A stretch of DNA of 64,000 nt, taken from Tamlana sp. 2_MG-2023 (GTDB lineage Bacteria; Bacteroidota; Bacteroidia; Flavobacteriales; Flavobacteriaceae). The position numbers were made by a program, and so were the translations under genes. The stretch is from positions 310,001-374,000 of the forward strand of contig NZ_JAUOSF010000001.1 in assembly GCF_030548465.1 (NCBI RefSeq), written 5' to 3'. Below, piece by piece: positions 10,201-20,800 of the stretch (the first letter of the stretch is position 1; each line of letters begins with the position of its first letter). Below the pieces are notes generated by a model. The model had not been told where the DNA came from and searched no databases. It saw only the letters and a list, made by a program, of their open reading frames with translations.

Positions 10201-10372
10201 AAATTTATTTACATGGACAGACTACTCTGGTTTAGATCCTGAAGTAAGCTACTTTGGAGCTCAAGGTGGTACCAATGGAAATGACCAAGCAAGAAATACA
10301 ACGAGAGGTTTTGATTTTGGATCTTATCCAACAGTTAGATCTTACAGTTTCAGCTTAAACTTAACATTTTAA
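7298..10372 (+). CDS. SusC/RagA family TonB-linked outer membrane transporter
   Basis: A 1024-residue SusC-type beta barrel. A signal peptide (ending SLFAQ) is followed by a carboxypeptidase-D-regulatory-like domain (LSGTVTDENNTPIPG...), the TonB-interacting segment LEEVVVVGYG near residue 105, and a plug domain with the family motifs IKIRGNTSINASSAPLIVVDG and ILKDASATAIYGSQGANGV. The rest is a 22-strand barrel ending in aromatic F. It pairs with the SusD protein encoded 25 bp downstream to import an oligomer across the outer membrane. No glycoside hydrolase, lyase or peptidase lies beside it, so the substrate cannot be assigned. Confidence 0.97.
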   Translation: MNLKTKLTLMLMMIFNISLFAQDGYQLSGTVTDENNTPIPGINVIIAKTTTGTATDFDGGFTLDVKPGDVLQFSYIGYVKQSITVTGQKSINVVMVEDASQLEEVVVVGYGARKKSDVTGAVSSVKQEELTAFPVLDASQALQGRAAGVDVQSNNGGEPGAPISIKIRGNTSINASSAPLIVVDGFVGGTMPQAGDIESMQILKDASATAIYGSQGANGVVLVTTKKGKVGKLNIDFNSTYQVQNTSNRLDLLNANDFAAYQNDIRANQGNSNAYPQGEYDTDWQDMIYRNGSVANHQLAVSGGTEKVRYYASTTYYAQDGILVNSDYERLTFLSNLDAQVTDKLKVGVNLVGGASQKSGVSTQSNGSVTVGGDDVVTLAMRFAPDKGVYEGDGSFSTNNAIGDEVDNPYAVATQRDDDTEIENFRANLYASYDILEGLNFKTTFGVSDENTFRGIYMPRSLEITAGTEQGRAIMQNWKSKSILSENYLTYNREIGESVLTLLGGYSYQKNTNQSSYNEGIGTISDSFSYYGLYTATSLIQPTSGQIYTNERTIQSVFGRLNFDIKDKYLLTATLRRDGASNFAENKKYANFPSAALGWKISNENFLKDSNAISNLKFRASYGETGNPSIAPYQSLASAEVIYASSAGSTVAAITPYQMANPNLKWETSIQTNFGLDFGFLNNRITLSLDYYNIDTEDLIMVNRGQPDYLGFYNNESLVNVGTMNNTGFEVFLTSNNITNDNFTWSTDFVFSKNVNKVTSLINGDDWFGNGAPNYFSVNDTYVLREGEEVGQFWGFDYAGVYQGGALPEGTAVIPASKDGSGNPVPGEPLFRDLEADGEIDDADRTMIGNPNPDFTWGFTNNFTYKNWDANIFFQGSQGNEIFNMTQVQLNNGDANTTYDYYNNAWTPTNTDTNEPRVGNASFREISSRFVEDGSYVRLKNLAIGYNLSSQVLENIGIERLRLSVSGQNLFTWTDYSGLDPEVSYFGAQGGTNGNDQARNTTRGFDFGSYPTVRSYSFSLNLTF

Positions 10373-10397
10373 GAATCATTTTAAAAAATTATAAATA

Positions 10398-11942
10398 ATG
10401 AAAAATACGAAATATATAATATGGTTATTGGTAATGGGATTATCAATAATGGGATGTTCGGATTTGGAAGAGGAACCAGTTGGGTTATTATCTCCTGATG
10501 GATTCTTTAACACACCAGACGACATTCAAATTGCAGTTGATGGTGCAATGACGCATGCGATTAACGAAGAAATTTGGGGTAGAAAATTATCAGTGGCATT
10601 AATGTTACGTTCTGATATGGTTAACCTGCAATCAGGTCAAACAGTAAGGTTAGAACAGGATATGCATTCTATTTCTGGTAACAACGAAATGGTTTACGAT
10701 CCATGGAGAAGAATTTATTTAGGTATTGCAGCTGCTAATAATGCCATTGCTGGTGCTGAAGATGTTGATGCAGATGATGCTTTAAAAAATCCTGTTACAG
10801 CTCAAGCTTATTTTATTAGAGCATGGTATTATTTTCACTTAGTACGTTTATTTGGTGATGTGCCTTACATTGATGAACCGATTGATGGAACAAATGCTGA
10901 ATTTTATAGAAGTATTGGTTGTACACCGGAAGCTGAGGTTTATGAGAAGATTATTGCCGATTTAGAATATGCTGAGCAATGGTTGCCAGAAGCTACTGCT
11001 GCATCAGGAATTCCTTCTAATGGAGCTGCAAGTTCTTATTTAGCACTAGTATATTTAACAAGAGCAACATCAGATTTTGGTTCTGCTAACGATTTTGCTA
11101 CGGCAAATACTTATGCAAAAAAGGTTATTGATAGTGGTGTTTATTCTTTAGATAATAATTTCCAAAATTTATTTGATGGTGATGAAGCTGGTAATTCTCC
11201 TGAAATGATCTTTACTTTAGATTATAATGCTGTTGAAGCTGATGATAATGCATATGATCAAGTAGCACCAATGACTGGTATTAGAGGTGATGAAGCTTGG
11301 TCTGTTGCTGTACCAAAATTAGAAGTTTATAATTCTTTTGATCCTGCTGATTACAGAACACGTGTAAGTTTTCAAACAGAAGCTACTATTACTGTAGGTG
11401 AAGATAAGTTCACTGTAGATTATACAAACTTTACAATTAGTGGTCATGAACATGCAGCTAACGTGCCATATATTGCTAAGTATACACGTTTCCCAGGACC
11501 TTTTGCTAGAGGAGATAAGCGTGCAACAAGTATCAAATACCCTATGATGCGTTATGCAGAGATTTTATTAATTGCTGCTGAGTGTGCTGTTGAGGCAGGA
11601 GATAATGCGAATGCAGTAAAGTATATTAATGAAGTGAGAGAAAGAGCTAGAAAAGGTGGGGCTACAACAAATGGAGGTTATGTGCCTGAAACAATAGCTG
11701 CTAGTGCTGTACCTGCAGATTTTTCTGGAACTGCAACTATTGCAGATGTTATTGAAGAACGTAGAATTGAATTAGCTTTTGAGTGTAAAAGATGGTATGA
11801 CATCAAACGTAGAGACTTAGGTGATGTGGTATTTGGACCTTCTGGTCTTGAAGGTGCTAAGCCAGACTGGAATGCTAGTGTTGATTATGATACTCCAATT
11901 CCTCAAGATGAAATTCAGAGAAATCCTAACTTAACAAACTAA
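10398..11942 (+). CDS. SusD/RagB family nutrient-binding outer membrane lipoprotein
   Basis: A 514-residue SusD homologue with lipobox (SIMGCSD) and the N-terminal DLEEEPVG...PDGFFNTPDDI pattern typical of RagB/SusD. TPR-like helices carry AYFIRAWYYFHLVRLFGDVPY. The C-terminal motif includes MMRYAEILLIAAECAVEAG and VIEERRIELAFECKRWYDIKRR. It forms the lid of the SusC barrel encoded just upstream and captures substrate at the cell surface. A hairpin terminator closes the two-gene operon. Confidence 0.97.
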   Translation: MKNTKYIIWLLVMGLSIMGCSDLEEEPVGLLSPDGFFNTPDDIQIAVDGAMTHAINEEIWGRKLSVALMLRSDMVNLQSGQTVRLEQDMHSISGNNEMVYDPWRRIYLGIAAANNAIAGAEDVDADDALKNPVTAQAYFIRAWYYFHLVRLFGDVPYIDEPIDGTNAEFYRSIGCTPEAEVYEKIIADLEYAEQWLPEATAASGIPSNGAASSYLALVYLTRATSDFGSANDFATANTYAKKVIDSGVYSLDNNFQNLFDGDEAGNSPEMIFTLDYNAVEADDNAYDQVAPMTGIRGDEAWSVAVPKLEVYNSFDPADYRTRVSFQTEATITVGEDKFTVDYTNFTISGHEHAANVPYIAKYTRFPGPFARGDKRATSIKYPMMRYAEILLIAAECAVEAGDNANAVKYINEVRERARKGGATTNGGYVPETIAASAVPADFSGTATIADVIEERRIELAFECKRWYDIKRRDLGDVVFGPSGLEGAKPDWNASVDYDTPIPQDEIQRNPNLTN

Positions 11943-11978
11943 GTAAGGGTATAACTTAAATTTATAATTAAGTTTTTT

Positions 11979-12012
11979 AAAAGCTGGTCTATTTTAGGCC
12001 AGCTTTTTTTTT
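11979..12012 (+). terminator. Terminator of the susCD operon
   Basis: AAGCTGG (11981-11987) pairs with CCAGCTT around an AT-rich loop, and a long T run follows from 12004. Confidence 0.9.
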
Positions 12013-12281
12013 GTTTTTATATTAAGATTTTTAAAACGAAGTTTCGATCGAATTAATAATATGAGTTTTGCGTGAAATGTTGATGAGTATTTGATATGGT
12101 GAAAGTGTTTATAGGTGGATTTATACTACGCTGTAATTTGTGTATTTCAAAAATATAAAGACGAATACCTAAATAATGCAATTATAGGACATGAAGAAAG
12201 AGTACCATAAAAAGTGCAACGCACTCGCATGGTGTATTTAGGTTGTATTAGGATTTGTAGAATGTTTATTTGAAGATCTGC
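12013..12281. other. Intergenic region between the susCD terminator and deoD, no gene seen
   Basis: AT-rich sequence between the susD terminator and the convergent deoD stop codon. I see no reading frame, RNA or clear repeat in it. Confidence 0.5.
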
Positions 12282-12980
12282 TTAAGCTAATTCCAAAGCA
12301 ATATCAACCATATCTTTAAAGGTTGTTTCGCGTTCTAAACTAGTGGTGCGTTCCCCAGTTACTAAAGAGTCTGATATGGTTAATATAGAAAGCGCTTTCA
12401 CATTGTGCTTTGCGGCAACCGTATATAAACCAGCGGTTTCCATTTCTACACAAAGCACACCGAATTTTGACCATTTTTTATAAGATTCAAAATCATCGGC
12501 ATAAAATTCATCCGAACTAAAAATATTACCCGCTTTTACAGGAATATTCTTTTCTTTAGCGGCGTCTAATGCTTTTTGAAAGAGCTCGAAATTTGCTGTA
12601 GGCGCGTAGTCGGCACCATTAAAGCGCAATTCGTTTAAACCAGAATTTGAAGAAGCGGCCATAGCAAAGACAATATCTCTAATTTTGACTTCTTTTTGGT
12701 AAGACCCCGCACTACCAACGCGAATTAAGTTTTTTACACCGTAATCACTAATCAGTTCGTGTGCATATATAGATATAGATGGAATTCCCATGCCAGTGCC
12801 CATGACTGATACTTTTTTGCCTTTGTAGCTGCCGGTGTAACCAAACATATTACGCACTTTATTAAAGCAAACGGGGTTTTTTAAAAAAGTTTCAGCAATC
12901 CATTTGGCACGCAAGGGGTCTCCTGGTAATAGAATCGTTTCTGCGATGTCTCCTTGTTTTGCTTCTATATGTACGCTCAT
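12282..12980 (-). CDS. deoD: Purine-nucleoside phosphorylase, DeoD type
   Basis: A 232-residue hexameric-type (DeoD) nucleoside phosphorylase. Motifs are [15 protein letters not shown] near the N-terminus, [27 protein letters not shown], and [16 protein letters not shown], which contains the ribose-binding Met-Glu pair. SDSLVTGE near the C-terminus carries the catalytic Asp of the family. It cleaves purine (deoxy)ribonucleosides with phosphate. It is 11 bp downstream of deoC on the same strand, so phosphorolysis and deoxyribose-phosphate breakdown are encoded together. Confidence 0.95.
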   Translation of the reverse strand: MSVHIEAKQGDIAETILLPGDPLRAKWIAETFLKNPVCFNKVRNMFGYTGSYKGKKVSVMGTGMGIPSISIYAHELISDYGVKNLIRVGSAGSYQKEVKIRDIVFAMAASSNSGLNELRFNGADYAPTANFELFQKALDAAKEKNIPVKAGNIFSSDEFYADDFESYKKWSKFGVLCVEMETAGLYTVAAKHNVKALSILTISDSLVTGERTTSLERETTFKDMVDIALELA

Positions 12981-12991
12981 AGTCTTTCTTT

Positions 12992-13657
12992 TTAATAGTC
13001 AGATTTTGATGTTGTGCCATTTACAATGGCGATTCCTGAAGAAGTTCCAAGTCGTTTAACGCCTAAATTTATATATTCTAAAGCGGTTTCTGCATCGCGA
13101 ATGCCTCCTGAAGCTTTTATTTTTACATCACCTTTTAGGGCGCTTTTCATGATTTTTATATCATGCGTACTTGCCCCACGGGTTCCAAATCCTGTGGATG
13201 TTTTTATAAAATCAGCTCCTGCTTTTATAGCTATTTCGCTGGCTTTTAATATTTCGGAATCATCTAAATAACAAGTCTCTAGAATAACTTTTAAAACTTT
13301 ATTAGGCATGATACTTTTGATAGCTTTTATCTCTTTTTCAACAGTATCAAAAGCTTTACTTTTAAGGAAACCTACATTTATAACCATATCAATTTCATCG
13401 GCTCCATCCTTTAAAGCTTGAGCTGTTTCAGATACTTTAGTTGCAGTAGACATAGCTCCCAAAGGAAACCCGATTACTGAGCATACCTTTACTTGACTTT
13501 CAGATAATGATGCTTTTGCTAAACTTACATAGCAACTGTTAACGCAAACTGAGAAAAACTGATATTGTTTAGCTTCTTCACAGAGCTTAATAATGTCTAA
13601 TGTTGATGCTGTTGCTTTAAGAAGGGTGTGGTCGATGTATTGACTAAAAGGATTCAT
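12992..13657 (-). CDS. deoC: Deoxyribose-phosphate aldolase (active-site complete)
   Basis: A 221-residue class I aldolase of the DeoC family. All expected catalytic residues are visible: Asp90 in [10 protein letters not shown], the Schiff-base lysine Lys152 in [10 protein letters not shown], and Lys181 in KIKASGG. It splits 2-deoxyribose-5-phosphate to acetaldehyde and glyceraldehyde-3-phosphate, following the deoD product in nucleoside salvage. A divergent paralogue lies immediately upstream on the same strand. Confidence 0.96.
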   Translation of the reverse strand: MNPFSQYIDHTLLKATASTLDIIKLCEEAKQYQFFSVCVNSCYVSLAKASLSESQVKVCSVIGFPLGAMSTATKVSETAQALKDGADEIDMVINVGFLKSKAFDTVEKEIKAIKSIMPNKVLKVILETCYLDDSEILKASEIAIKAGADFIKTSTGFGTRGASTHDIKIMKSALKGDVKIKASGGIRDAETALEYINLGVKRLGTSSGIAIVNGTTSKSDY

Positions 13658-13789
13658 GTCTTAACTTTTGGATGAAAAGGATTGTCATTCAAGCATTGAA
13701 ATGCATAAATAGTACCTGTTATTCCAAAGGTATTAACATTTTTCTAGTTAAGCACAATTCCTGTGATAAATAGGGGGTGAAGAAATTTA

Positions 13790-14548
13790 TTAAAGCTTAT
13801 TGATTGTTGTTTCTTTAGAACTTGTATTTAGGTCGGCTCCTTCAGATTTTTTTGCTGCCGATTCTAAGTACTGCTTGTAGATTTTACTGTTTCTTTGCTG
13901 ACGCGTATTATTGTTCAGACCCTTAAATGAGGTTGAAATGCCTAAGCGATCGGCGCCAACTTCTAGATATTTTACGGCCGATTCATAATCAAGAATATCG
14001 CCTGATGCTTTTATCTGAGCAGCATCTTTAATGGTTTTTTTGATGATTTTTATAGCGGTAAGTGTCGCGCCACTTTTTGAAAATCCAGTAGAAGTTTCTA
14101 TAAAGTCAGCTCTAGCATCTATACAGATTTCACTAACTCTAACAATTTCATTTTTGTTTAATTCTGAAATCTCGATAATGACTTTTAATGGCGTGTCTCC
14201 TATAGCCATTTTTACATCACTGATGTCTTTTAAAACAGAAACATAGTTTTTGCTTTTTACATAACCCAAATTTACTACCATTCCAATTTCTTCAGCACCA
14301 TCTTCTAAAGCTTGTTGGGCTTCATAAATTTTTGATTTTGTAGTGGAGCAGCCTAATGGAAAACCCACAACAGTCGATACTTTAATATCGGTATCTATTA
14401 AAAATTGCTTTACTAATGATACATAGGACCCGTTAACGCAAATACCAAAATAGTTATTCTCTCTAGCTTTATTGCATAGATCTATTATTTCACGTTCTGT
14501 AGTTGTTGATTCTAAGAGCGTGTAATCTAGGTGGGCATTAATGTTCAT
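13790..14548 (-). CDS. DeoC-like pseudoenzyme (lacks Schiff-base lysine and catalytic aspartate)
   Basis: A 252-residue paralogue of the neighbouring deoC, alignable along the whole TIM barrel (LDYTLLES, VVGFPLGCSTTKSK, MVVNLGYVKSK, ADFIETSTGFSKSGAT). The key positions are changed. The catalytic Asp is Gly89 (EEIGMVVNLG), the Schiff-base Lys is Glu151 (GAA codon, read directly), and the glycine pair after the second lysine is GD (IKASGDILD); only Lys180 is retained. A polar C-terminal tail of about 40 residues, absent from deoC, follows. The frame is intact with no stops, so it appears maintained rather than decayed. Aldolase activity is unlikely; a regulatory or binding role is inference. 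The gene is 132 bp upstream of deoC and may share its transcript. Confidence 0.85.
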   Translation of the reverse strand: MNINAHLDYTLLESTTTEREIIDLCNKARENNYFGICVNGSYVSLVKQFLIDTDIKVSTVVGFPLGCSTTKSKIYEAQQALEDGAEEIGMVVNLGYVKSKNYVSVLKDISDVKMAIGDTPLKVIIEISELNKNEIVRVSEICIDARADFIETSTGFSKSGATLTAIKIIKKTIKDAAQIKASGDILDYESAVKYLEVGADRLGISTSFKGLNNNTRQQRNSKIYKQYLESAAKKSEGADLNTSSKETTINKL

Positions 14549-14895
14549 TTAGCTTATAATTAGTTTTTTAGTAATCTATTTCTTGAGGATAACAAGTTAT
14601 CATAGAAATAAAAAAGCTTTTAGGGGTAAATTATAAGGCTAATCTAGGGTATAAATCAAATTAATTAATCCTTTTTATATGTATTTTAGATTAACGGTAA
14701 AGTGGATGTGTAAATCGTAGAAAACATCCTTCAAAATTTTATTATTTAAGTTTTTTTTACTAAATAATTAAGAATATGGTTGTAAAAAGTAAAAAGCAAC
14801 AAGAATAATACAATAATATTCCTGTTGCTTTTGTTGTTAATTGCTTAGAATTAAGAGGGTTATGTGCTTTTTTTCTTGTTAAATTATGATTTTTT
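14549..14895. other. Intergenic region between clpB and the deoC-like gene
   Basis: Apart from the clpB terminator hairpin at 14791-14834, I see no gene or repeat. The part next to 14548 should hold the promoter of the minus-strand deoC-like/deoC/deoD group. Confidence 0.5.
14786..14834 (-). terminator. Terminator of clpB
   Basis: AAAAGCAACAAGAATA and TATTCCTGTTGCTTTT pair with a single mismatch or bulge around a short loop. On the minus strand the hairpin is followed by a T-rich stretch, as expected for a transcript coming from clpB. Confidence 0.75.
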
Positions 14896-17502
14896 TTAGA
14901 ATTCTTCTTGAACTAAATCTCCTTGATTTCTAAATACAAGTTCGTCATCAAAAGCGTCTAGCAGAATGACACTGTCTGTGGTTACTTTTCCTGCTAGAAT
15001 TTCTTTACTCAAAGCATTTAATACTTCTTTCTGTATCACACGTTTTACAGGTCGTGCTCCGTATTCAGGATTATATCCTTTTTCAGCTAAATAATTAATA
15101 GCTTCTTGTGTGGCGTCAAATGTTATGCCTTGTTCACCAATCATTTTAGTGATGCCTTTAAGTTGTAAACCTACAATCTCGACAATATTTTCCTTACTTA
15201 AAGGCGTAAACATCACGGTGTCGTCAATACGATTTAAAAATTCTGGTCTAACCGTTTGTTTTAATAAGGCTAACACATCAACTTTCGCACCTTCAATGGC
15301 AGTTTCAATGTCTTTAACAGCCTCAAAACGTTCTTGAATAATTTGACTACCCATGTTAGAGGTCATGATGATAATCGTGTTTTTGAAATCAGCCACACGA
15401 CCCTTATTGTCTGTTAAGTGGCCTTCATCTAAAACCTGTAATAAAATATTAAAGGTATCAGGGTGCGCTTTTTCAATCTCATCAAGAAGTACTACAGAAT
15501 AAGGTTTTCGTCTTACGGCTTCAGTTAATTGTCCGCCCTCATCATAACCTACGTACCCTGGAGGTGCACCAACTAAACGACTTACGGCATGACGCTCTTG
15601 ATATTCACTCATGTCAATTCTTGTCATGGCGTTTTCATCATCAAAGAGGTATTCGGCCAGAGCTTTAGCGAGTTCTGTTTTACCAACACCTGTGGTTCCT
15701 AAGAATAAAAACGTTCCGATAGGTTTATGGGGATTTTGTAATCCGGCACGGCTCCTACGCACGGCATCACTCACGGCTTCAATCGCTTCTTCTTGACCAA
15801 CTACACGCTTGTGAAGTTCATCTTCCAATTTAAGAAGTTTTTCACGTTCACTTTGCAGCATCTTAGTTACTGGAATACCGGTCCATTTAGCAACCACTTC
15901 AGCAATATCATCATAAGTCACTTCCTCTTTAATTAATGAAGTTTCAGCCTGTTCTTTTAGTTTTTCTTGTAAAATTTCAAGTTGTTCTTGAGCTTCTTTT
16001 ATTTTTCCGTAGCGTAACTCGGCTACTTTTCCATAATCACCTTCACGCTCAGCTCTTTCAGCTTCTAATTTAAAGTTTTCAATATCTTGCTTCGTGTTTT
16101 GGATGTTGTCAACAACTTCTTTTTCACTCTTCCATTTCGCATTTATTTCATTTCTTGATTCTTTAATATTGGCTAAATCAGCACGTAAAGACTTTAATTT
16201 TGTTTCGTCCTTTTCGCGTTTAATAGCTTCTATTTCAATTTCAAGTTGCATGATTTTACGGTCTAAAACATCCAATTCTTCAGGTTTAGAATTAATTTCC
16301 ATGCGTAGTTTTGATGCAGCCTCATCCATTAAGTCGATTGCTTTGTCTGGTAAAAATCGGTTCGTAATGTATCTAGAAGATAACTCTACAGCACCAATAA
16401 TTGCTTCATCTTTGATACGAACTTTATGGTGTGTTTCATATTTTTCTTTAATACCACGAAGAATTGAAATCGCACTTTCGTTGTCTGGTTCATCAACCAT
16501 CACTTTTTGGAAACGACGCTCTAAGGCTTTGTCTTTTTCAAAGTATTTTTGGTATTCATCTAATGTTGTGGCTCCAATAGCGCGCAGTTCACCACGGGCT
16601 AAAGCTGGTTTTAAAATATTTGCAGCATCCATAGCGCCTTGTCCGCCACCAGCGCCCACAAGCGTGTGAATTTCGTCAATAAATAGTACGATATCACCAT
16701 TACTTGTTGTTACTTCCTTGATCACGGCTTTTAAACGCTCTTCAAATTCACCTTTATATTTGGCGCCAGCAATAAGCGCACCCATATCTAAGGCGAAAAT
16801 TTGTTTGTCTTTTAGGTTTTCAGGGATGTCACCATCGATAATACGATGCGCTAAACCTTCAGCAATAGCTGTTTTACCTGTACCAGGTTCACCTACTAGA
16901 ATCGGGTTATTTTTTGTTCTACGTGATAAAATTTGAAGTATTCGTCTAATTTCTTCATCACGACCAATGACTGGGTCTAGTTTTCCGTCTTTGGCTAACT
17001 GATTTAAGTTTTTAGCGTATTTGTTAAGTGAATTATAAGTGTCTTCCTGACTTTGAGATGTTACATTTTCACCTTGACGTAATTCGATTATAGCAGCAGT
17101 TAGGCCTTTTTCAGTTACGCCTTGATCTTTCAACATTTGTGAAATTTTGCTGTTAGATTTTAAAACAGCAAGGATTAAATGTTCTACGGAAACATAATCA
17201 TCTTTCATTTTTTTAGCGATGATTGCTGCTTCGTTTAAGGTTTTTCCAGCCTCACGAGAAAGCATCAGTTCTCCTCCTGAAACTTTCGAAAAACTTTCAA
17301 CTTGCTTGTCTAAGGCTTGTTCTAAAATAGAAACATTTACATTCAATTTTTTTAATAAGAATGGTAAAACGTTTTCATCAACTTCAAAAATACCTTTGAA
17401 GATGTGTTCGTTTTCAATTTGCTGATGCCCGAAACCCTGCGCGATTTGCTGCGCTTGCTGTATGGCCTCTTGCGATTTTATGGTATAATTGTTTAAATTC
17501 AT
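14896..17502 (-). CDS. clpB: ATP-dependent disaggregase ClpB
   Basis: An 868-residue Hsp100 protein, normal full length. The N-terminal Clp repeat domain starts [18 protein letters not shown]1 has Walker [14 protein letters not shown] and Walker [16 protein letters not shown]. The coiled-coil M domain spans roughly residues 400-530 (rich in E, K and R, with [10 protein letters not shown] after it). NBD2 has Walker [14 protein letters not shown] and Walker [12 protein letters not shown]. The C-terminal [16 protein letters not shown] is the sensor-2 region. With DnaK it rescues aggregated proteins. Its leader contains several palindromes described separately. Confidence 0.98.
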   Translation of the reverse strand: MNLNNYTIKSQEAIQQAQQIAQGFGHQQIENEHIFKGIFEVDENVLPFLLKKLNVNVSILEQALDKQVESFSKVSGGELMLSREAGKTLNEAAIIAKKMKDDYVSVEHLILAVLKSNSKISQMLKDQGVTEKGLTAAIIELRQGENVTSQSQEDTYNSLNKYAKNLNQLAKDGKLDPVIGRDEEIRRILQILSRRTKNNPILVGEPGTGKTAIAEGLAHRIIDGDIPENLKDKQIFALDMGALIAGAKYKGEFEERLKAVIKEVTTSNGDIVLFIDEIHTLVGAGGGQGAMDAANILKPALARGELRAIGATTLDEYQKYFEKDKALERRFQKVMVDEPDNESAISILRGIKEKYETHHKVRIKDEAIIGAVELSSRYITNRFLPDKAIDLMDEAASKLRMEINSKPEELDVLDRKIMQLEIEIEAIKREKDETKLKSLRADLANIKESRNEINAKWKSEKEVVDNIQNTKQDIENFKLEAERAEREGDYGKVAELRYGKIKEAQEQLEILQEKLKEQAETSLIKEEVTYDDIAEVVAKWTGIPVTKMLQSEREKLLKLEDELHKRVVGQEEAIEAVSDAVRRSRAGLQNPHKPIGTFLFLGTTGVGKTELAKALAEYLFDDENAMTRIDMSEYQERHAVSRLVGAPPGYVGYDEGGQLTEAVRRKPYSVVLLDEIEKAHPDTFNILLQVLDEGHLTDNKGRVADFKNTIIIMTSNMGSQIIQERFEAVKDIETAIEGAKVDVLALLKQTVRPEFLNRIDDTVMFTPLSKENIVEIVGLQLKGITKMIGEQGITFDATQEAINYLAEKGYNPEYGARPVKRVIQKEVLNALSKEILAGKVTTDSVILLDAFDDELVFRNQGDLVQEEF

Positions 17503-17521
17503 TTGATTATTATTTTTTTAC

Positions 17522-17613
17522 ATTTCCGCGAAGACGGAAATCTTAATTCTTTTTCATTTACAATCACATAATGTCAATAATCCTACCAATAGGATTTATC
17601 CGACAATATGTCG
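17522..17613. promoter_or_regulatory. Three successive perfect palindromes in the clpB leader region
   Basis: ATTTCCG-CGAAGA-CGGAAAT (17522-17541), AATCCTA-CCAA-TAGGATT (17579-17596) and CGACA-ATA-TGTCG (17601-17613) lie within 110 bp upstream of the clpB start. The first resembles the short TTCCGCG..CGGAA intergenic palindromes scattered in flavobacterial genomes. They could be operators or leader hairpins; no function can be assigned. Confidence 0.4.
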
Positions 17614-17874
17614 CTTATCACTAATTTTTAGCTGACTTTTTGTCTTTTTTAAACGCTTGTATTTCCATAGGGGCTTAACTTCACATTAGAAAACAATATG
17701 GTTTTTTGTGAGGTATTGCATTGTTTTTAGATTAAAGTGTTATTTTTTTATTCGAGTATATAATGTTTAGTGTGTTGAAAAGGCGTCTAATAATAGGAAT
17801 ATTGATATTAATATGTAAATTGTGCTGCATATTATCATGATAATATAAAAATACCAACTCTCAACCTATAAATT

Positions 17875-20800
17875 ATGTCCTGCCCCAAAAACCTATTACC
17901 ATTATTGGTATGCTTTGCCTTTTTTTTAAATGTTAATTCTCAAACGGGCCCAGGCGGCGTAGGTGATGGAGCCGCAAATTTAATGCTTTGGCTACGTGCT
18001 GATGCTGGAGTTGAATCTTCTACAGGTGTTGATGCTTTAAATGGAGAAAATGTGTCTTCCTGGCTTGATCAAAGTGGTGATAATAATGATGCTATTTCAG
18101 TTAATGCGCCTAGTTATGAAACGGCCCAACACAATGGTTATCCTGCTGTACATTTTACAAGTGTAACTAGTGAGTACATGAATATTTCTGACCATAGTAA
18201 TTTGCCATCTGGTAGCAAAGACAGAACCTATATATTTGTAGGTGAAGGGTCTAATTCTGGAAGTCAAAATCTGCTTTATCATGGAAATGATGTTAATGAT
18301 ATTTCAACCTCTGGACAGCGAATTAATTTAACTAATAATACTAATGAAATTAGTGTCGCTGTAAATGGCCAAAGGTATGGGAGGACTTTGCCATCTTCTA
18401 CAGCTTTACGTGTAGGAGCTGTTGTTTTTCCTATAGGTGGCTCAAGTTCAAATGAGTTTGTGTTTTATAATAATGGCGGGCTTGTAATTCCAGCTAGTCT
18501 AGCTGGGGTCACTCGTACTGTAAACACTAATAATATAGTTGCTTGGTTGGGTGCTAATCGTGTTCCTAGTAACTATTATAATGGCGACATGTGCGAAATT
18601 ATAGTGTTTGATAGAGAAATTAATGAGGCTGAATTTATTATTATTAACAATTATGTTTCTGCTAAATACGGTACCACACTTACTGACAACGATTTATATA
18701 CACAAGATGATGCTGCGAATGGAAATTGTGATCATAATGTAGCTGGTATAGGTCGTGTTGATGGCTCTAATTTGCATACCGATTCTCAGGGTACAGGTAT
18801 TGTTAGAATAAATAATGCTTCTGCGCTTTCTAATGGTGATTATTTATTTTGGGGTGAAAACACTAAGGATTATTCGTTTTCTACTAATACTTCAACATAT
18901 AAAGAACAGCTAAACTCTATATGGGGTGTTAATAAAATAGGTGATTTGGGTACTGTAACTGTTACTTTAGATTTATCAGGTATCGATTTGTCAGGTAAAC
19001 AAAGTTGTCAAAACTTAGAATTTGTTATTGATGATGATATTGATTTTTCTTCACCTACTACGGTGTATGACTTAGGTAGTAGCCCTGGCACTACAGTTAC
19101 CATAACTGGGGTAGATTTTAGTAATGGAGATTATTTTACGCTTAGGTATTTAGACCAAATTGTTTGGGATGGCACGTCGTTTTTTAATGGTTCTGGTGCA
19201 GGGAATGTTCCAAATAATACTACGGATCAATGTTTAAAATTAACAGTAAAATCTGGTGCACCTGGTACACTTTCTTCTCATGCTTATGTACGTGAAGTAG
19301 AAGTGGAATCTGGAGGGACGTTACATGTTGCTGATGGAGAGTTACTAGAAGTGGATAACCAAGTTGTTGTTGATGGTGTTATCGATTTATTAGGTGAAGC
19401 ACAACTTATTCAAAACCATTCTAGTACAACATCTAACTCAGGTGCAGGCGTTTTAGTAAAAAGGCAACAAGGAACAAACAATTTGTTTAGTTATAATTAT
19501 TGGAGTGCTCCAGTAAATACTGGTGGAGCTTGGCAAATTGAAAATTTAGAAGATGCCACTGGGGTAATCAATTTTAGTAGTAGCCATGATGCTGATGCAA
19601 GCACATCTCCAATAACGCTTAGTACGAGGTGGTTATACAAGTATAATGGATTGATAAATACGTATACCGCATGGCAAAAAATTACAGCAACTACTAGTTT
19701 ATTTCCAGGTATTGGCTATAGTATGAAGGGGTCTGGGACTTCAGATCCTGAACAAGAATATGTGTTTAAAGGCACGCCTAACGATGGTAATTATTCTATA
19801 TCTGTTACTGCTGGTAATGAGATTTTAATAGGAAATCCGTACTCTTCGGCTTTAAATGCAAATCAATTTATAGCTGACAATACTTCGGTTATAGAAGGGA
19901 CTTTATATTTCTGGGAACAGGCAACAACAAATAATAGTCATTATCTAGTTAAATATATAGGTGGATATGCCACTTACAATTCATTAATGGGAACCGCCGC
20001 TGCAACAGCTGATATGTCGGGGCTTACTAGTGGGACTAGTTTTGCTGCAAAAGGGGCACCTACGGGTAATATTGCTGTAGCCCAAGGTTTCTTTGTGCCT
20101 ATTGACAATACAGGGAATATTGTTTTCAATAACCAACAAAGAATATTTGCTAAAGAATCAGATGCATCAGATGCGCCTATATTCTATAAAAACACAAATA
20201 GTAAATCAGCAAAAACATCTAATAGTACCGATCTAAGACCAAAAATGTGGTTATCTTTTACAGATCCTAATCATTTTCAAAGCTTTTTAGGGTTAGGGTA
20301 CGACTCTGAAAACGGAACTACTGGATATGATAAAGGGTATGATGGTAAATTATACGAAGAGAAAGATAATGAGATGTATTGGGTATTAAATGATGAAAAA
20401 TTAGTCATTCAAGCTTTATCTAATATTAACATTGAAGATGAGTTACCAGTCACTATTAAAGTAACGGATGGTGGTTTATATAAATTTGCTATTAGTAAAA
20501 TGGAAAATGTTCCGGAAGATTTAAACGTTTTCTTGAAAGATAATTACACGAACTCTTATTATAATTTAAAAGATGAGACTGCGGAATTGTTTTTACAAAA
20601 AAACAGCTACGAAGATCAATATGTTATTGCATTTCAGGAAAACAATAGTTTAGCAACAGAGGAGTACGAAAACCAAAACCTGTCAGTTTTTTATGATACC
20701 AAGACGAAAGACTTAGTTATAAATAATACCAATGTTTTAAATGATGTGCAATCTATATCCATTTATAATTCTGTTGGTCAAGAAGTGTTGAAGCTTAAAA

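Noticed and set aside
17601-17613. CGACA-ATA-TGTCG near clpB as a fourth member of the sRNA regulon
   Set aside because: The spacer is 3 bp, not 5, and no TAAATTTG lies 23 bp away on either strand.
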